A program made the translations under genes and the position numbers. DNA of 64,000 nt, taken from the NCBI GenBank assembly GCA_020630715.1, contig JAHDIQ010000006.1, forward strand, positions 124,001 to 188,000, read 5' to 3'. Each line of letters opens with the position of its first letter. The first letter of the stretch is position 1. The notes beneath the pieces were generated by a model. It searched no databases. It was not told the DNA's origin and was given only the letters and a program-made list of their open reading frames with translations. This document shows positions 9,015 through 17,352 of this stretch, piece after piece. This DNA is from Nonlabens sp. (GTDB lineage: Bacteria; Bacteroidota; Bacteroidia; Flavobacteriales; Flavobacteriaceae).

Positions 9015-9779
9015 ATGAGAAAAACCATATCACTTATTCTTGTTGTTATGGCTGTTATGGCCTGTAAAGAATCTCCTATTGATACGATTACAAAGCCTGC
9101 TACACTTACCGCAGATGATATCATATCAAAAGCTATTGAAGTACATGGAAGTGATGATCTAGAGAATTCTACCATGACATTCAACTTTAGATCTGCAGAT
9201 TTTATGGTGAATCGCAAGAATGGCGCGTTTTTGTATGGTAGATTGACTACAAAAGATGGTGATACCATTACAGATCATTATTCTAATGATAAAACAGTGC
9301 GTTATCTTAACGGTATTCCTCAACAAGTACCAGACAGTATTCTAACTAATATAACTAGCGGTGTGAATAGTGTCGTGTATTTTGCCCAGTTACCTTACAG
9401 TTTGAGTGGTGATGCTGTGAATAGAAAAATCAAAGGAACAGATACGATTAATGGAACTTCATATTATGAAATAGAAGTCACCTTTGATGAAAATGGTGGT
9501 GGCGAGGATCACGAGGATGTTTTTGTGTACTGGATACACCAGCAAGATTTCACTATAGACTATCTAGCTTATAGTTACTGTGAAGAAGAATGTGGATACC
9601 GCTTTCGCGAAAGCGTGAACCGCAGAAACATCAACGGTATCATCGTTCAAGATTATAATAATTATCAGGCAAAGGTTCAGGATCCAGATCTAACCGAATT
9701 AGATGATTTGTTTCAATCTGATGGTCTTGAATTAGTAAGCGAGATTAAAACTGAAAATGCAAATATTAGCCTGAGGTAG
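9015..9779 (+). CDS. DUF6503-like lipoprotein
   Basis: A 254-residue protein beginning MRKTISLILVVMAVMACKES. Cys17 sits in a lipobox, so it is lipid-anchored in the envelope. The body matches the flavobacterial group annotated DUF6503 (ADDIISKAIEVHG, then a beta-rich domain resembling LolA/LppX-type folds). Its function is not known. A complete copy of the dispersed palindrome at 9600-9615 encodes RFRES in frame. It converges on the following gene with a one-base gap and no terminator between. Confidence 0.75.
   Translation: MRKTISLILVVMAVMACKESPIDTITKPATLTADDIISKAIEVHGSDDLENSTMTFNFRSADFMVNRKNGAFLYGRLTTKDGDTITDHYSNDKTVRYLNGIPQQVPDSILTNITSGVNSVVYFAQLPYSLSGDAVNRKIKGTDTINGTSYYEIEVTFDENGGGEDHEDVFVYWIHQQDFTIDYLAYSYCEEECGYRFRESVNRRNINGIIVQDYNNYQAKVQDPDLTELDDLFQSDGLELVSEIKTENANISLR
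9600..9615. repeat. Dispersed palindrome inside a CDS
   Basis: Exact copy of CGCTTTCGCGAAAGCG, read as R-F-R-E-S in the lipoprotein frame. Confidence 0.95.
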
Positions 9780-9780
9780 C

Positions 9781-10296
9781 TTAGAACTTTTTCATTTGCT
9801 GTTTCATCATTTTAATCTGATCTGTCAGCATGTTGTGTTTATCTAATTTTTTTGCTTCATTCATTAAGGTAGTAGCCTCACGCTTACGTCTTTTAGTCAT
9901 TGCGATTCCAGCGAGTTGTAATTTTGCCACAGCCATATCTTGATCCATGCTTAAGCCTAATTTGATCGCTTTCTTAAAGTACTTCTCAGCTTGAGTCATG
10001 TTTGTTTGAGAAGCCATTAAACCATGTATGTAATTGAAATATCCTTGCTGTTTAGTAACTAAAGCAGCCTCTGGATTCTTGATCTTATCTAACCATTTTT
10101 TTGCACCAGGGAAATCCTGTTTACGTAGTTTTAAAAATGCTAGCAAAATCATTTCATTTTTAAAGTATAAAAACACAAAAACACCAGCGAGTAAGATCAA
10201 TGAGATCCCATTCATGATATTGTTTAAAGTGAATTGGTACACCGCATAGGCAATGATTAATGCAGCGATTACTAGTTTTATATTCTTATGAAACAT
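9781..10296 (-). CDS. Membrane protein with TPR-like C-terminus
   Basis: 171 residues. Two membrane helices occupy about residues 6-24 and 28-45, followed by a soluble helical part with TPR-like spacing (AEKYFKKAIKLGLS, then MAVAKLQLAGIAM). The C-terminus is rich in Lys and Met. It may be a small inner-membrane scaffold; no function is known to me. It converges on the DUF6503-like gene. Confidence 0.65.
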   Translation of the reverse strand: MFHKNIKLVIAALIIAYAVYQFTLNNIMNGISLILLAGVFVFLYFKNEMILLAFLKLRKQDFPGAKKWLDKIKNPEAALVTKQQGYFNYIHGLMASQTNMTQAEKYFKKAIKLGLSMDQDMAVAKLQLAGIAMTKRRKREATTLMNEAKKLDKHNMLTDQIKMMKQQMKKF

Positions 10297-10389
10297 CTGT
10301 CAAATTTTAGAAGTTGCAAAGATATTGTTTTAAGGACGTAGATTCAAACTGAGTATACCTTATTCGATAGAGCGATATTTAAATACCAG

Positions 10390-12072
10390 CTACCGCTGAT
10401 ATTTACGCTTACGTAAATACTGAAATAACCACCCAAAAATGCCTAGCAATACTAAAGGTAGCATTACATTTATGACTTGCCATTGAGTACGCTCTTCATA
10501 ACTCTTTTCTATATCTAAAAATGGAACGGTAATGTTTTTACTGCGTAGTACTATTAAACCAGTATCGTCCAGTAAATAATTCACAGTATTCATTAAGAAT
10601 TCCTTGTTGCCGTAAAGCGCTCCAGTTCTTAAATCATAACCTAGTTCCTGTGGTTGACCACGATCTATTTGGTTTTTCATGATATCACCATCTGCGATGA
10701 GGACGATGGATGTGTTACTACTTTTATCTTTTGGGTTAGTGATCGTTGCTGGTTTTACTCTATTGCGATAAGCACTGGTAAATTCTCCTTGTGCAAGAAC
10801 GGCAAGAGGTTGTTCTGGTGATAAGGTCGCTAGTGGATCCAGAGGCTGATCTAGTTCTTCTAGTGATATTCTAGCAGGCAATATTTTAACGAGTGATTTA
10901 GGCGAGGTTTTTAAAAGCACTGTTTTTTGAATTCCATTTTTTAAGGTGTCAATAGTTCCGGTGTATTCAAATTTTACTTCCTCTAGATTTTTAGTAATAG
11001 GATGACCATCTGTAGATTTAGAAATAGGGTAATACGGCCATTGAAAAGCATCATATTGTGTATTACGACCAGATCCGGTTGCTAGTGCCATAAATCCACT
11101 GCGTTCATCCTTTACAATTCCTGCGTTGAGTCTTAAACCGTACTTAAATAGCATATCGTCCAGTTGAAGATCACGATTAAGACCGTATCCTACTCCTTGT
11201 AGATTTGCCAGACTATCGTTTTCAAAAATGATAGGATCCACGGCTAGCAGCATTTTACCACCATTCATAAGGTACTGATCTAAAACATATTTTTTAGTCT
11301 CGCTATATGCTTTTGTGGGTTTTGCGTCTATGACTAGATCAAAATTATGGAGTTGGTTCAGGACATCCTGAGCATTGATACTATCATTTGTAGTGACAAA
11401 TTCAATCCCAAATGGCGCAACACGATAATATTCCTGTAAACTTTTAATAAAATCATTGAGTTGTAAATCACTTAATTCACCGCTATCACGCAACATGGCG
11501 ATTTTTTGAGATTTTTGAGTGCTTACTTTTTTAATACCATCTGCAAATTGATATTCTAGTTGCTGTATGGATGAGTTTACACGTTCTTCTGTACTTGCTC
11601 TTGCCACCGTTTTTAATAGTGGTACGCTTGTTATATTTCCTTTGTAAGTAAGCATCGCCCATGGAAAAACAATCGCTTTTGTGCTTTTACCACCATCCTT
11701 AATGGTAGCCATAGCAGGTTTGATACCGTATTCGGCTAGTTTTGCAGTAACCTGATCTACAGCCGTACCTTCTAAATCTTCTATAGGATTTATGAAATTG
11801 TATTTAATGTCTGGATTTATCGCGCTGTATTCTTCTAATATTTGTTGAGTCTCTGATCGTAGTTTTCTAAATTCGGCAGGTAATTCACCGTCTAGGAAAA
11901 CATCTATAACTAGTGTATTGTCTAGTTGCTGTGCTAGATTTGTGGCAACAGGACTGATTGTGTAGCGTTGATCTTTAGTTAAGTCGATACGTGTATACCA
12001 TTTAGAAGCTAGGAAATTTATTGCGATTAATCCTAGAATCAGTAACACCAGAGGTTTTAGTAATTGCTTCAT
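10390..12072 (-). CDS. gldG: Gliding motility ABC transporter component GldG
   Basis: GldG is the auxiliary/substrate-binding-like part of the Gld ABC transporter needed for gliding in Flavobacterium. The 560-residue protein has one N-terminal membrane helix (about residues 7-24), a long periplasmic ABC_transp_aux domain (VFLDGELPAEFRKLRSET early; NGGKMLLAVDPI in the middle) and a C-terminal helix (about 530-550) before a basic tail. It follows gldF with a two-base gap and is the last gene of a four-gene operon. I see no gldA in the window. Confidence 0.93.
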   Translation of the reverse strand: MKQLLKPLVLLILGLIAINFLASKWYTRIDLTKDQRYTISPVATNLAQQLDNTLVIDVFLDGELPAEFRKLRSETQQILEEYSAINPDIKYNFINPIEDLEGTAVDQVTAKLAEYGIKPAMATIKDGGKSTKAIVFPWAMLTYKGNITSVPLLKTVARASTEERVNSSIQQLEYQFADGIKKVSTQKSQKIAMLRDSGELSDLQLNDFIKSLQEYYRVAPFGIEFVTTNDSINAQDVLNQLHNFDLVIDAKPTKAYSETKKYVLDQYLMNGGKMLLAVDPIIFENDSLANLQGVGYGLNRDLQLDDMLFKYGLRLNAGIVKDERSGFMALATGSGRNTQYDAFQWPYYPISKSTDGHPITKNLEEVKFEYTGTIDTLKNGIQKTVLLKTSPKSLVKILPARISLEELDQPLDPLATLSPEQPLAVLAQGEFTSAYRNRVKPATITNPKDKSSNTSIVLIADGDIMKNQIDRGQPQELGYDLRTGALYGNKEFLMNTVNYLLDDTGLIVLRSKNITVPFLDIEKSYEERTQWQVINVMLPLVLLGIFGWLFQYLRKRKYQR

Positions 12073-12074
12073 GG

Positions 12075-12803
12075 TTACGATTTCTGAATGATTGTTTTGA
12101 GTGATTTTTCGCTTAAAGCGAAAAAGAAAACAGCAACACTTATAAAATAAATCACATCTCTAGTATCTATGACGCCTCGCGCGATACTTTCATAGTGATA
12201 TTGCATTCCTAATTGTGCTACCCAATCCTGATCTAATAAGATTGAAGCGATTCCTTCAAATCCGTAATAAATGATGAAACATAAACTAGCCGATAGTAAA
12301 AACGCCGAAATCTGATTGCTACTTAAACTAGAGCAAAAAATACCAATAGCGGTATAAACCAGAGCGATTAAGATAAGTCCCATATAACTACCAGCGGTGC
12401 TTCCTATATCTAGATTAAATGAAGTCTCACCTAACATTCCTATGGTGATTACGTACAATAGCGTAGGAATTAAGGCAATCAAAATTAAAGTTACGGCTGC
12501 AAAATATTTACCTGCAATTAATTGATAAAACGATACAGGTCTGGTGACCATTATTTCTAGTGTTCCTAAATGACGTTCTGTGGTAAAACTGCGCATCGTA
12601 ATTGCAGGAATTAAAAATATAAATAGCCATGGTGCTAGTAAGAAAAATGGCGACAAATCTGCAAATCCATAGTCTAGTAAATTAAATTCACCATTAAATA
12701 CAAATAGGAATAAACTAGTGATTAATAAAAATATACTTATCACGAGATAACCCGTTATGCTGGAGAAATAACTGCGTAATTCCTTGAAGTAAATTGCTTT
12801 CAT
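12075..12803 (-). CDS. gldF: Gliding motility ABC transporter permease GldF
   Basis: A 242-residue ABC-2 type permease with about six membrane helices. The conserved MRSFTTERHLGTLEIMVTRP segment is characteristic of GldF and NosY-like permeases. It partners with GldG and an ATPase (GldA) encoded elsewhere. It overlaps the upstream ABM gene by four bases. Near its 3' end a 21-base near-perfect inverted repeat (12105-12125) lies just before gldG; this could be an mRNA hairpin affecting gldG expression, or only a relative of the dispersed palindrome. Confidence 0.93.
   Translation of the reverse strand: MKAIYFKELRSYFSSITGYLVISIFLLITSLFLFVFNGEFNLLDYGFADLSPFFLLAPWLFIFLIPAITMRSFTTERHLGTLEIMVTRPVSFYQLIAGKYFAAVTLILIALIPTLLYVITIGMLGETSFNLDIGSTAGSYMGLILIALVYTAIGIFCSSLSSNQISAFLLSASLCFIIYYGFEGIASILLDQDWVAQLGMQYHYESIARGVIDTRDVIYFISVAVFFFALSEKSLKTIIQKS
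12105..12125. repeat. Inverted repeat at the 3' end of gldF
   Basis: Arms TTTTTCGCTT and AAGCGAAAAA around one central base, inside the gldF coding region 33 bases before gldG. No T-run follows, so termination is unlikely. Confidence 0.5.
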
Positions 12804-13096
12804 AAAAGGCTATGAATCTTTGTAAGACTGGTTGCTTCTGGTTTCTGGTCAAAAAGAGCTTTGGTCGCTGGCCACACTTTACTAAATAACGCACTATGTC
12901 TGTAATTATTTAGTGAGTCTTCATCTTTCCAGTAACTGTAGGTATAAAAAGCTGCTGGATCGTGTTTTTCTTGGTATAATTCTAATAACTCGCAACCAGG
13001 CTGTTTTCTAATATGGATCTTATGATCTTCAAATAACGCTTTAAATTCTTCAATAGCGTCATCTCTAAAGTGCATTTTTACAATTCGTACGATCAT
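12800..13096 (-). CDS. Antibiotic biosynthesis monooxygenase (ABM) domain protein
   Basis: A 98-residue ferredoxin-like dimeric protein. The pattern IVRIVKMHFRDDAIEEF, PGCELLELYQE and TYSYWKDEDSLNNYRHS is the ABM/YgiN type. Such proteins include quinol monooxygenases, haem-degrading enzymes and many of unknown substrate. It lies in an operon, overlapping both neighbours by four bases, between the SAM hydroxide adenosyltransferase and gldF. A functional link to gliding is not evident. Confidence 0.88.
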   Translation of the reverse strand: MIVRIVKMHFRDDAIEEFKALFEDHKIHIRKQPGCELLELYQEKHDPAAFYTYSYWKDEDSLNNYRHSALFSKVWPATKALFDQKPEATSLTKIHSLL

Positions 13097-13929
13097 GTAG
13101 CATTAAATTTTATGTGGACTGGAGCGTGCAATTTTAAACCAAATAAACTACTTGCACTACCTACTGTTAGCGGATTAGATTTATAAGTGGCTAATTCTAT
13201 ATATCCTGAGCTGTTGTAAATAGCAACACCTTTACCATCAATATCACGTTTTGCGACATCTTTAGTAAAATCTACAAATCCAGAATAATGATCGTAAATC
13301 CTAGTCATGCGTTCACTGCGCGCTCTTAGCTCAAAATCTCGTCCTTTACCTACGGATTTAAATAGCTCTTTAGTAATATTAGTTACCGCGTTACCGTAAT
13401 TATCTATATAAATCACCATTCCATTAATGGTATGTGCTTTTTCATTTACGGTAGGATGTAAACCGGTTAATTTTTTCAATGAGGTAATGGGTTTACCTAT
13501 AAAATCTAAGGTTCCACCACGTGCAATATGGCATGCTGTTTTTACAAAAGCGTCTAATACTGTGAAGTTAGAAGTGATATGATCATGAATATTAATCTCT
13601 ACTAATTTATCAGGTTTAAAGGTATCCATGAGTAAACTGGTAATACCATTATCTGCACATACAAAGTAATGTCCGTCCATAAACATAGCAATATGTTTGT
13701 TTTCTGGAGTATGTTCTGCATCTATTCCTATGATGTGAATCGTTCCTTTAGGAAAAGAATAGTAGGAGTTTTTAATTATGTAAGCCGCTTCTGTAATATG
13801 GAATGGAGAAACGTCGTGAGAGATATCTACAATAGTAACATCTGCAAGGTCACTATAAATCGCACCTTTTACCGCACCTACATAAGGATCTTTTAAGCCA
13901 AAATCTGTCGTTAAGGTAATAATAGGCAT
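13093..13929 (-). CDS. SAM hydroxide adenosyltransferase (DUF62 family)
   Basis: Hydrolyses S-adenosylmethionine to adenosine and methionine; related to bacterial fluorinase/chlorinase. The N-terminal TLTTDFGLKDPYVGAVKG is the family hallmark, and DAEHTPENKHIA and FVCADNGITSLL follow. The 278-residue length fits. It is the first gene of the ABM-gldF-gldG operon. Upstream on the minus strand, TATATTTT with TTG 22 bases further up is a possible imperfect promoter. Confidence 0.9.
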   Translation of the reverse strand: MPIITLTTDFGLKDPYVGAVKGAIYSDLADVTIVDISHDVSPFHITEAAYIIKNSYYSFPKGTIHIIGIDAEHTPENKHIAMFMDGHYFVCADNGITSLLMDTFKPDKLVEINIHDHITSNFTVLDAFVKTACHIARGGTLDFIGKPITSLKKLTGLHPTVNEKAHTINGMVIYIDNYGNAVTNITKELFKSVGKGRDFELRARSERMTRIYDHYSGFVDFTKDVAKRDIDGKGVAIYNSSGYIELATYKSNPLTVGSASSLFGLKLHAPVHIKFNAT

Positions 13930-14087
13930 AAGTCTATGGCAGATTGTTAATTACTAACGTGTAAAAATATAAAGTTGGTTTCCTAATTACACTCAATTTT
14001 TATAAATTTCCTATAAGAAATACGTAACTTGAGTTAGTTACAAAATTAGGAAATAATAAACGCAATCATTCACTTAATTCATCGCTT

Positions 14088-15041
14088 TTGAACGAACTTA
14101 TCATAGACCTTACAGAATCAAATCCTAGAGAGTTTTTTGGTGTTAGAAATAGAAACCTGGCATTCTTAAAACAACACTTTCCAAAGTTAAAAATCGTTGC
14201 TCGTGGTAGCACTATGAAGGTCTACGGTGATGAAGAACAGCTAACAGAATTTGATAAACGTATCCAGATGATGCTAGAGCATTATGGCAAGTATAACACG
14301 ATGGATGAAAATATTATGGAACGTGTATTAACTAGTAACAGTAGAGAAGATTACGACAAGAGTTCTGGATCTGGTGATACCTTAGTTCATGGAACTAGCG
14401 GTAAAATCATTAAAGCAAAAACACCTAACCAGCGTAAACTAGTTGATTTGTGTAAAAAGAATGATCTCGTATTTGCCATAGGACCTGCAGGAACTGGTAA
14501 GACGTATATGGGTGTGGCTATGGCTGTAAAAGCATTGAAAGAGAAACAAGTTAAACGTATCATAATGACTCGTCCTGCGGTAGAGGCTGGAGAGAATTTA
14601 GGGTTTTTACCAGGTGATTTAAAGGAGAAGCTAGATCCTTATATGCAACCTATTTATGACGCCTTAAGAGATATGATTCCTGGCGAGCGATTAGCTAGCT
14701 ATATAGAAAAAGGAATTATTCAAATTGCACCATTAGCATTTATGCGCGGTCGTACTTTAGATGGAGCTTTTGTGATTTTAGATGAAGCACAAAATACCAC
14801 TCATGCACAAATGAAGATGTTCTTAACCAGAATGGGTAAAGATGCAAAGTTTTTTGTCACTGGTGATCCTGGACAGATTGATTTACCTAGACGTGTTACT
14901 TCTGGTCTCAAAGAGGCGTTGCTTATTCTTAAAGATGTGGATGGAGTGGGAATGATGTACCTAGATGATAAAGACGTGGTACGTCATAGGCTCGTTAAGA
15001 AAGTGATTGCGGCTTATAAAGACATTGAAAATAGAAATTAA
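14088..15041 (+). CDS. phoH: PhoH-like ATPase
   Basis: A 317-residue cytosolic P-loop ATPase of the PhoH/RNA-helicase-like family. Walker A is GPAGTGKT at 132-139 and Walker B is ILDEAQ at about 230-235. An N-terminal KH-like segment precedes the ATPase domain. The gene starts with TTG at 14088; related flavobacterial proteins begin at the same LNELII-type sequence and no ATG is suitably placed, so TTG is likely real. PhoH proteins are tied to phosphate starvation or RNA metabolism, and the precise role is unsettled. It converges on the next gene with a three-base gap. Confidence 0.93.
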   Translation: MNELIIDLTESNPREFFGVRNRNLAFLKQHFPKLKIVARGSTMKVYGDEEQLTEFDKRIQMMLEHYGKYNTMDENIMERVLTSNSREDYDKSSGSGDTLVHGTSGKIIKAKTPNQRKLVDLCKKNDLVFAIGPAGTGKTYMGVAMAVKALKEKQVKRIIMTRPAVEAGENLGFLPGDLKEKLDPYMQPIYDALRDMIPGERLASYIEKGIIQIAPLAFMRGRTLDGAFVILDEAQNTTHAQMKMFLTRMGKDAKFFVTGDPGQIDLPRRVTSGLKEALLILKDVDGVGMMYLDDKDVVRHRLVKKVIAAYKDIENRN

Positions 15042-15044
15042 AGA

Positions 15045-15917
15045 CTATTCGTCTTCTTCTAAGGATGGAAGATCATGAATTAATTCTGATAATTCCATTT
15101 CACGTTCAATAACGCCTACGGCTAGGAATTCCTCATTAATTTTTTCTACGGTGCTGTCCCACAATTGATCATCACTAAATTCTGTACGCAATAACCATTG
15201 CTGTACATCACCTACTTGTAAATCATAATGAGCTGCGATAGTGCGATCTATGGACGGAATCAATTTAAAATCTGCCGTATAGCGATTGATAATTTCTAGC
15301 ATTTTTGCGAGTGCTAATTCCTTTTCATTGATACAATCTTGAGTTGCCGCAATAACAAAACTAGGCCATGGTGTTGCAATGGTTTCTAGTCTTTTAAAAA
15401 TACCGTCATCTACAATGGGTTGTGTCATATATCGTTCCCATAAGAACAACTGTGCTTTATTTGTACTTAAGGCTTCAACAGCACCATCTAGCGTGTTCAC
15501 GAGTTCAAATCGTAAATCCTCTGCGTCCCAACCGTATTTTTTAGCAAGTAAGTAACTCATTAAATGTGAACCACTACCGTATCGCGATATCGCCAGTTTC
15601 GCATCTTCTAATTGACGCACGTTATTAGCTTCAATTGTTCCTGGTGCATGAACGCCCCATAATAATGGTGATGCGACATATACCTGCAGGATGCGAGAGG
15701 CATTTCCGGCAGCGATGTCTTTAACAATTCCATCTGTAAGAATACAGGCTACATCTAGTTCTTTCTCGCGCAATAATTTACTCATGCGACCAGTTCCTTC
15801 TGGAATATCTTGCCATTGAAGGTCAATACCAGCTTCCTTAAAAGCACCATCTTCTATGGCTAGATGCCATGGTAAATTGAAATGTTCTGGAACGCCACCT
15901 ATTCGTATCTGGACCAT
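15045..15917 (-). CDS. Periplasmic-binding-protein-like domain, no signal peptide
   Basis: 290 residues with the fold pattern of NMT1/SsuA-type substrate-binding proteins: IRIGGVPEHFNLPWHLAIEDG, then a ligand-loop-like KLAISRYGSGSH. It begins directly with the mature-like sequence: no signal peptide, no lipobox. No permease or ATPase is adjacent, so it is probably a cytosolic ligand-binding protein or enzyme rather than a transporter part. The acidic C-terminal tail ends LEEDE. It is downstream of uridine phosphorylase with a 59-base gap. Confidence 0.75.
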   Translation of the reverse strand: MVQIRIGGVPEHFNLPWHLAIEDGAFKEAGIDLQWQDIPEGTGRMSKLLREKELDVACILTDGIVKDIAAGNASRILQVYVASPLLWGVHAPGTIEANNVRQLEDAKLAISRYGSGSHLMSYLLAKKYGWDAEDLRFELVNTLDGAVEALSTNKAQLFLWERYMTQPIVDDGIFKRLETIATPWPSFVIAATQDCINEKELALAKMLEIINRYTADFKLIPSIDRTIAAHYDLQVGDVQQWLLRTEFSDDQLWDSTVEKINEEFLAVGVIEREMELSELIHDLPSLEEDE

Positions 15918-15976
15918 AGTTTATTGCTTATTCAAAGATACTATTTTATGCTTATTTAAGAGTTGATTATAACGCA

Positions 15977-16843
15977 TCAAGCACACAATTTTTCTAGTGC
16001 AAATTGGATCAATTGATCTACTGTTGTTGCTGGTGTATTTGAAAATTCTCCTGTTGCACGATTAGCTAGAATTGCATTTAAACTCACCGCACGATGTCCT
16101 AGTAAATAAGACATTGCATAGATTCCAGCCGTTTCCATTTCTAGATTTGTGATACGATCACCATCAAAAATAAATTTCTGCATGCGATCGTTCAATCCTA
16201 ATTGTGATGGTTGTAATCTGATTTTACGTCCTTGTGGTGCATAAAAACCTACATTAGTCACTGTGTTTCCTTCTACTAGTTTAGGGTCTTTGAATTGTAG
16301 TGCTAGGCTAGTAGATGCTGGGATAACGTACGGACTGGACAGTTGAGGTGATAGGTGTAGTTGTTTTTGTATCGCTTTTGCGAAAGCGGTATCACCACCA
16401 TCATTTTCATACCAATGAAATAAAGAGTCAAAACCAATACCGCGTTTAGAAATCAAAAAAGAATCCACCGAAATATGCTCCTGAATCGATCCAGAAGTAC
16501 CGATGCGTATGAAATCTAAAGTAGTTTTATGCTCTTGTACAGTTCGTGTCTTAAAATCTACATTAACCAGCGCATCTAGTTCATTGAGTACGATGTCTAT
16601 ATTATCAGTGCCTATTCCAGTAGAAACAACGCTTAAATGCTTGCCATTAAGCACACCAGTATGTGTGTGAAACTCTCTACGACCTACTTTATGAACGATC
16701 TGATCAAAATATTTTGAAACCTCTGGAACTCGCTCTGGATCACCTACTAGGATGATGGTTGTTGCAAGTTGATCTGGTCGTAGACTTAGATGGTAAATAC
16801 TACCATCTTCATTAATAATTAATTCTGAAGCGGCTAGTGACAT
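15977..16843 (-). CDS. Nucleoside (uridine-type) phosphorylase
   Basis: 288 residues of the PNP/UDP phosphorylase family; it splits a nucleoside with phosphate in salvage. Visible motifs are ILVGDPERVPEVSKYF (phosphate binding), GRREFHTHTGVLNG, VSTGIGTDNI, and NLEMETAGIYAMS (nucleoside/ribose binding). Uridine is the likely substrate; purine nucleosides cannot be excluded. A variant palindrome at 16373-16388 encodes AFAKA. One base separates it from the upstream ridA. Confidence 0.88.
   Translation of the reverse strand: MSLAASELIINEDGSIYHLSLRPDQLATTIILVGDPERVPEVSKYFDQIVHKVGRREFHTHTGVLNGKHLSVVSTGIGTDNIDIVLNELDALVNVDFKTRTVQEHKTTLDFIRIGTSGSIQEHISVDSFLISKRGIGFDSLFHWYENDGGDTAFAKAIQKQLHLSPQLSSPYVIPASTSLALQFKDPKLVEGNTVTNVGFYAPQGRKIRLQPSQLGLNDRMQKFIFDGDRITNLEMETAGIYAMSYLLGHRAVSLNAILANRATGEFSNTPATTVDQLIQFALEKLCA
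16373..16388. repeat. Dispersed palindrome, variant, inside a CDS
   Basis: CGCTTTTGCGAAAGCG, one base from consensus; on the minus strand it codes for A-F-A-K-A in the phosphorylase. Confidence 0.85.
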
Positions 16844-16844
16844 A

Positions 16845-17240
16845 TTAAAAAGACATGGCGATTATGGATATCTCTACGTTGACGTATTTAGGTAAGTTTG
16901 CTACTTCAACGGTCTCACGTGCTGGTGCAGTAGCTTCATTAAAATAACTACCGTAGACTTCGTTAATAACGTTGAAGTTGCTCATATCACTCAAAAATAT
17001 ACTAGACTTGATGACATTATCAAAATCCATATTTACTTGACCTAATAGGCTTTTTAAATGCGCCATCACTAGATGCGTTTCCTCTTTTAAGTCGTCAATT
17101 TTAAGATCGCCAGTTGTAGGATCAATAGCAATCTGCCCGCTAGTATATAAGGTTTTTTGACCTGCATTTTCTACTAAAACGGCTTGGTTATAAGGACCTA
17201 TCGGGCTAGGAGCAAGATCTGTGTAAATGATTTTTTTCAT
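16845..17240 (-). CDS. ridA: RidA-family enamine/imine deaminase
   Basis: 131 residues; hydrolyses reactive 2-aminoacrylate-type enamines produced by PLP enzymes. Family signatures are APSPIGPYNQAVLV near the start, GQIAIDPTTG, and APARETVEVANLP with the substrate-binding arginine. It lies between lptD (112-base gap) and uridine phosphorylase (one-base gap), probably one operon. Confidence 0.93.
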   Translation of the reverse strand: MKKIIYTDLAPSPIGPYNQAVLVENAGQKTLYTSGQIAIDPTTGDLKIDDLKEETHLVMAHLKSLLGQVNMDFDNVIKSSIFLSDMSNFNVINEVYGSYFNEATAPARETVEVANLPKYVNVEISIIAMSF

Positions 17241-17352
17241 ACTATAAAGTTACGGCGAAGTGTGAGATGTTACAAAGGATTATTTAAGTCAAATAAATTC
17301 CAAATTCCAAGTAAGTAATTTTTCTAACCACAATCTCTAATCTCCTTAATCC

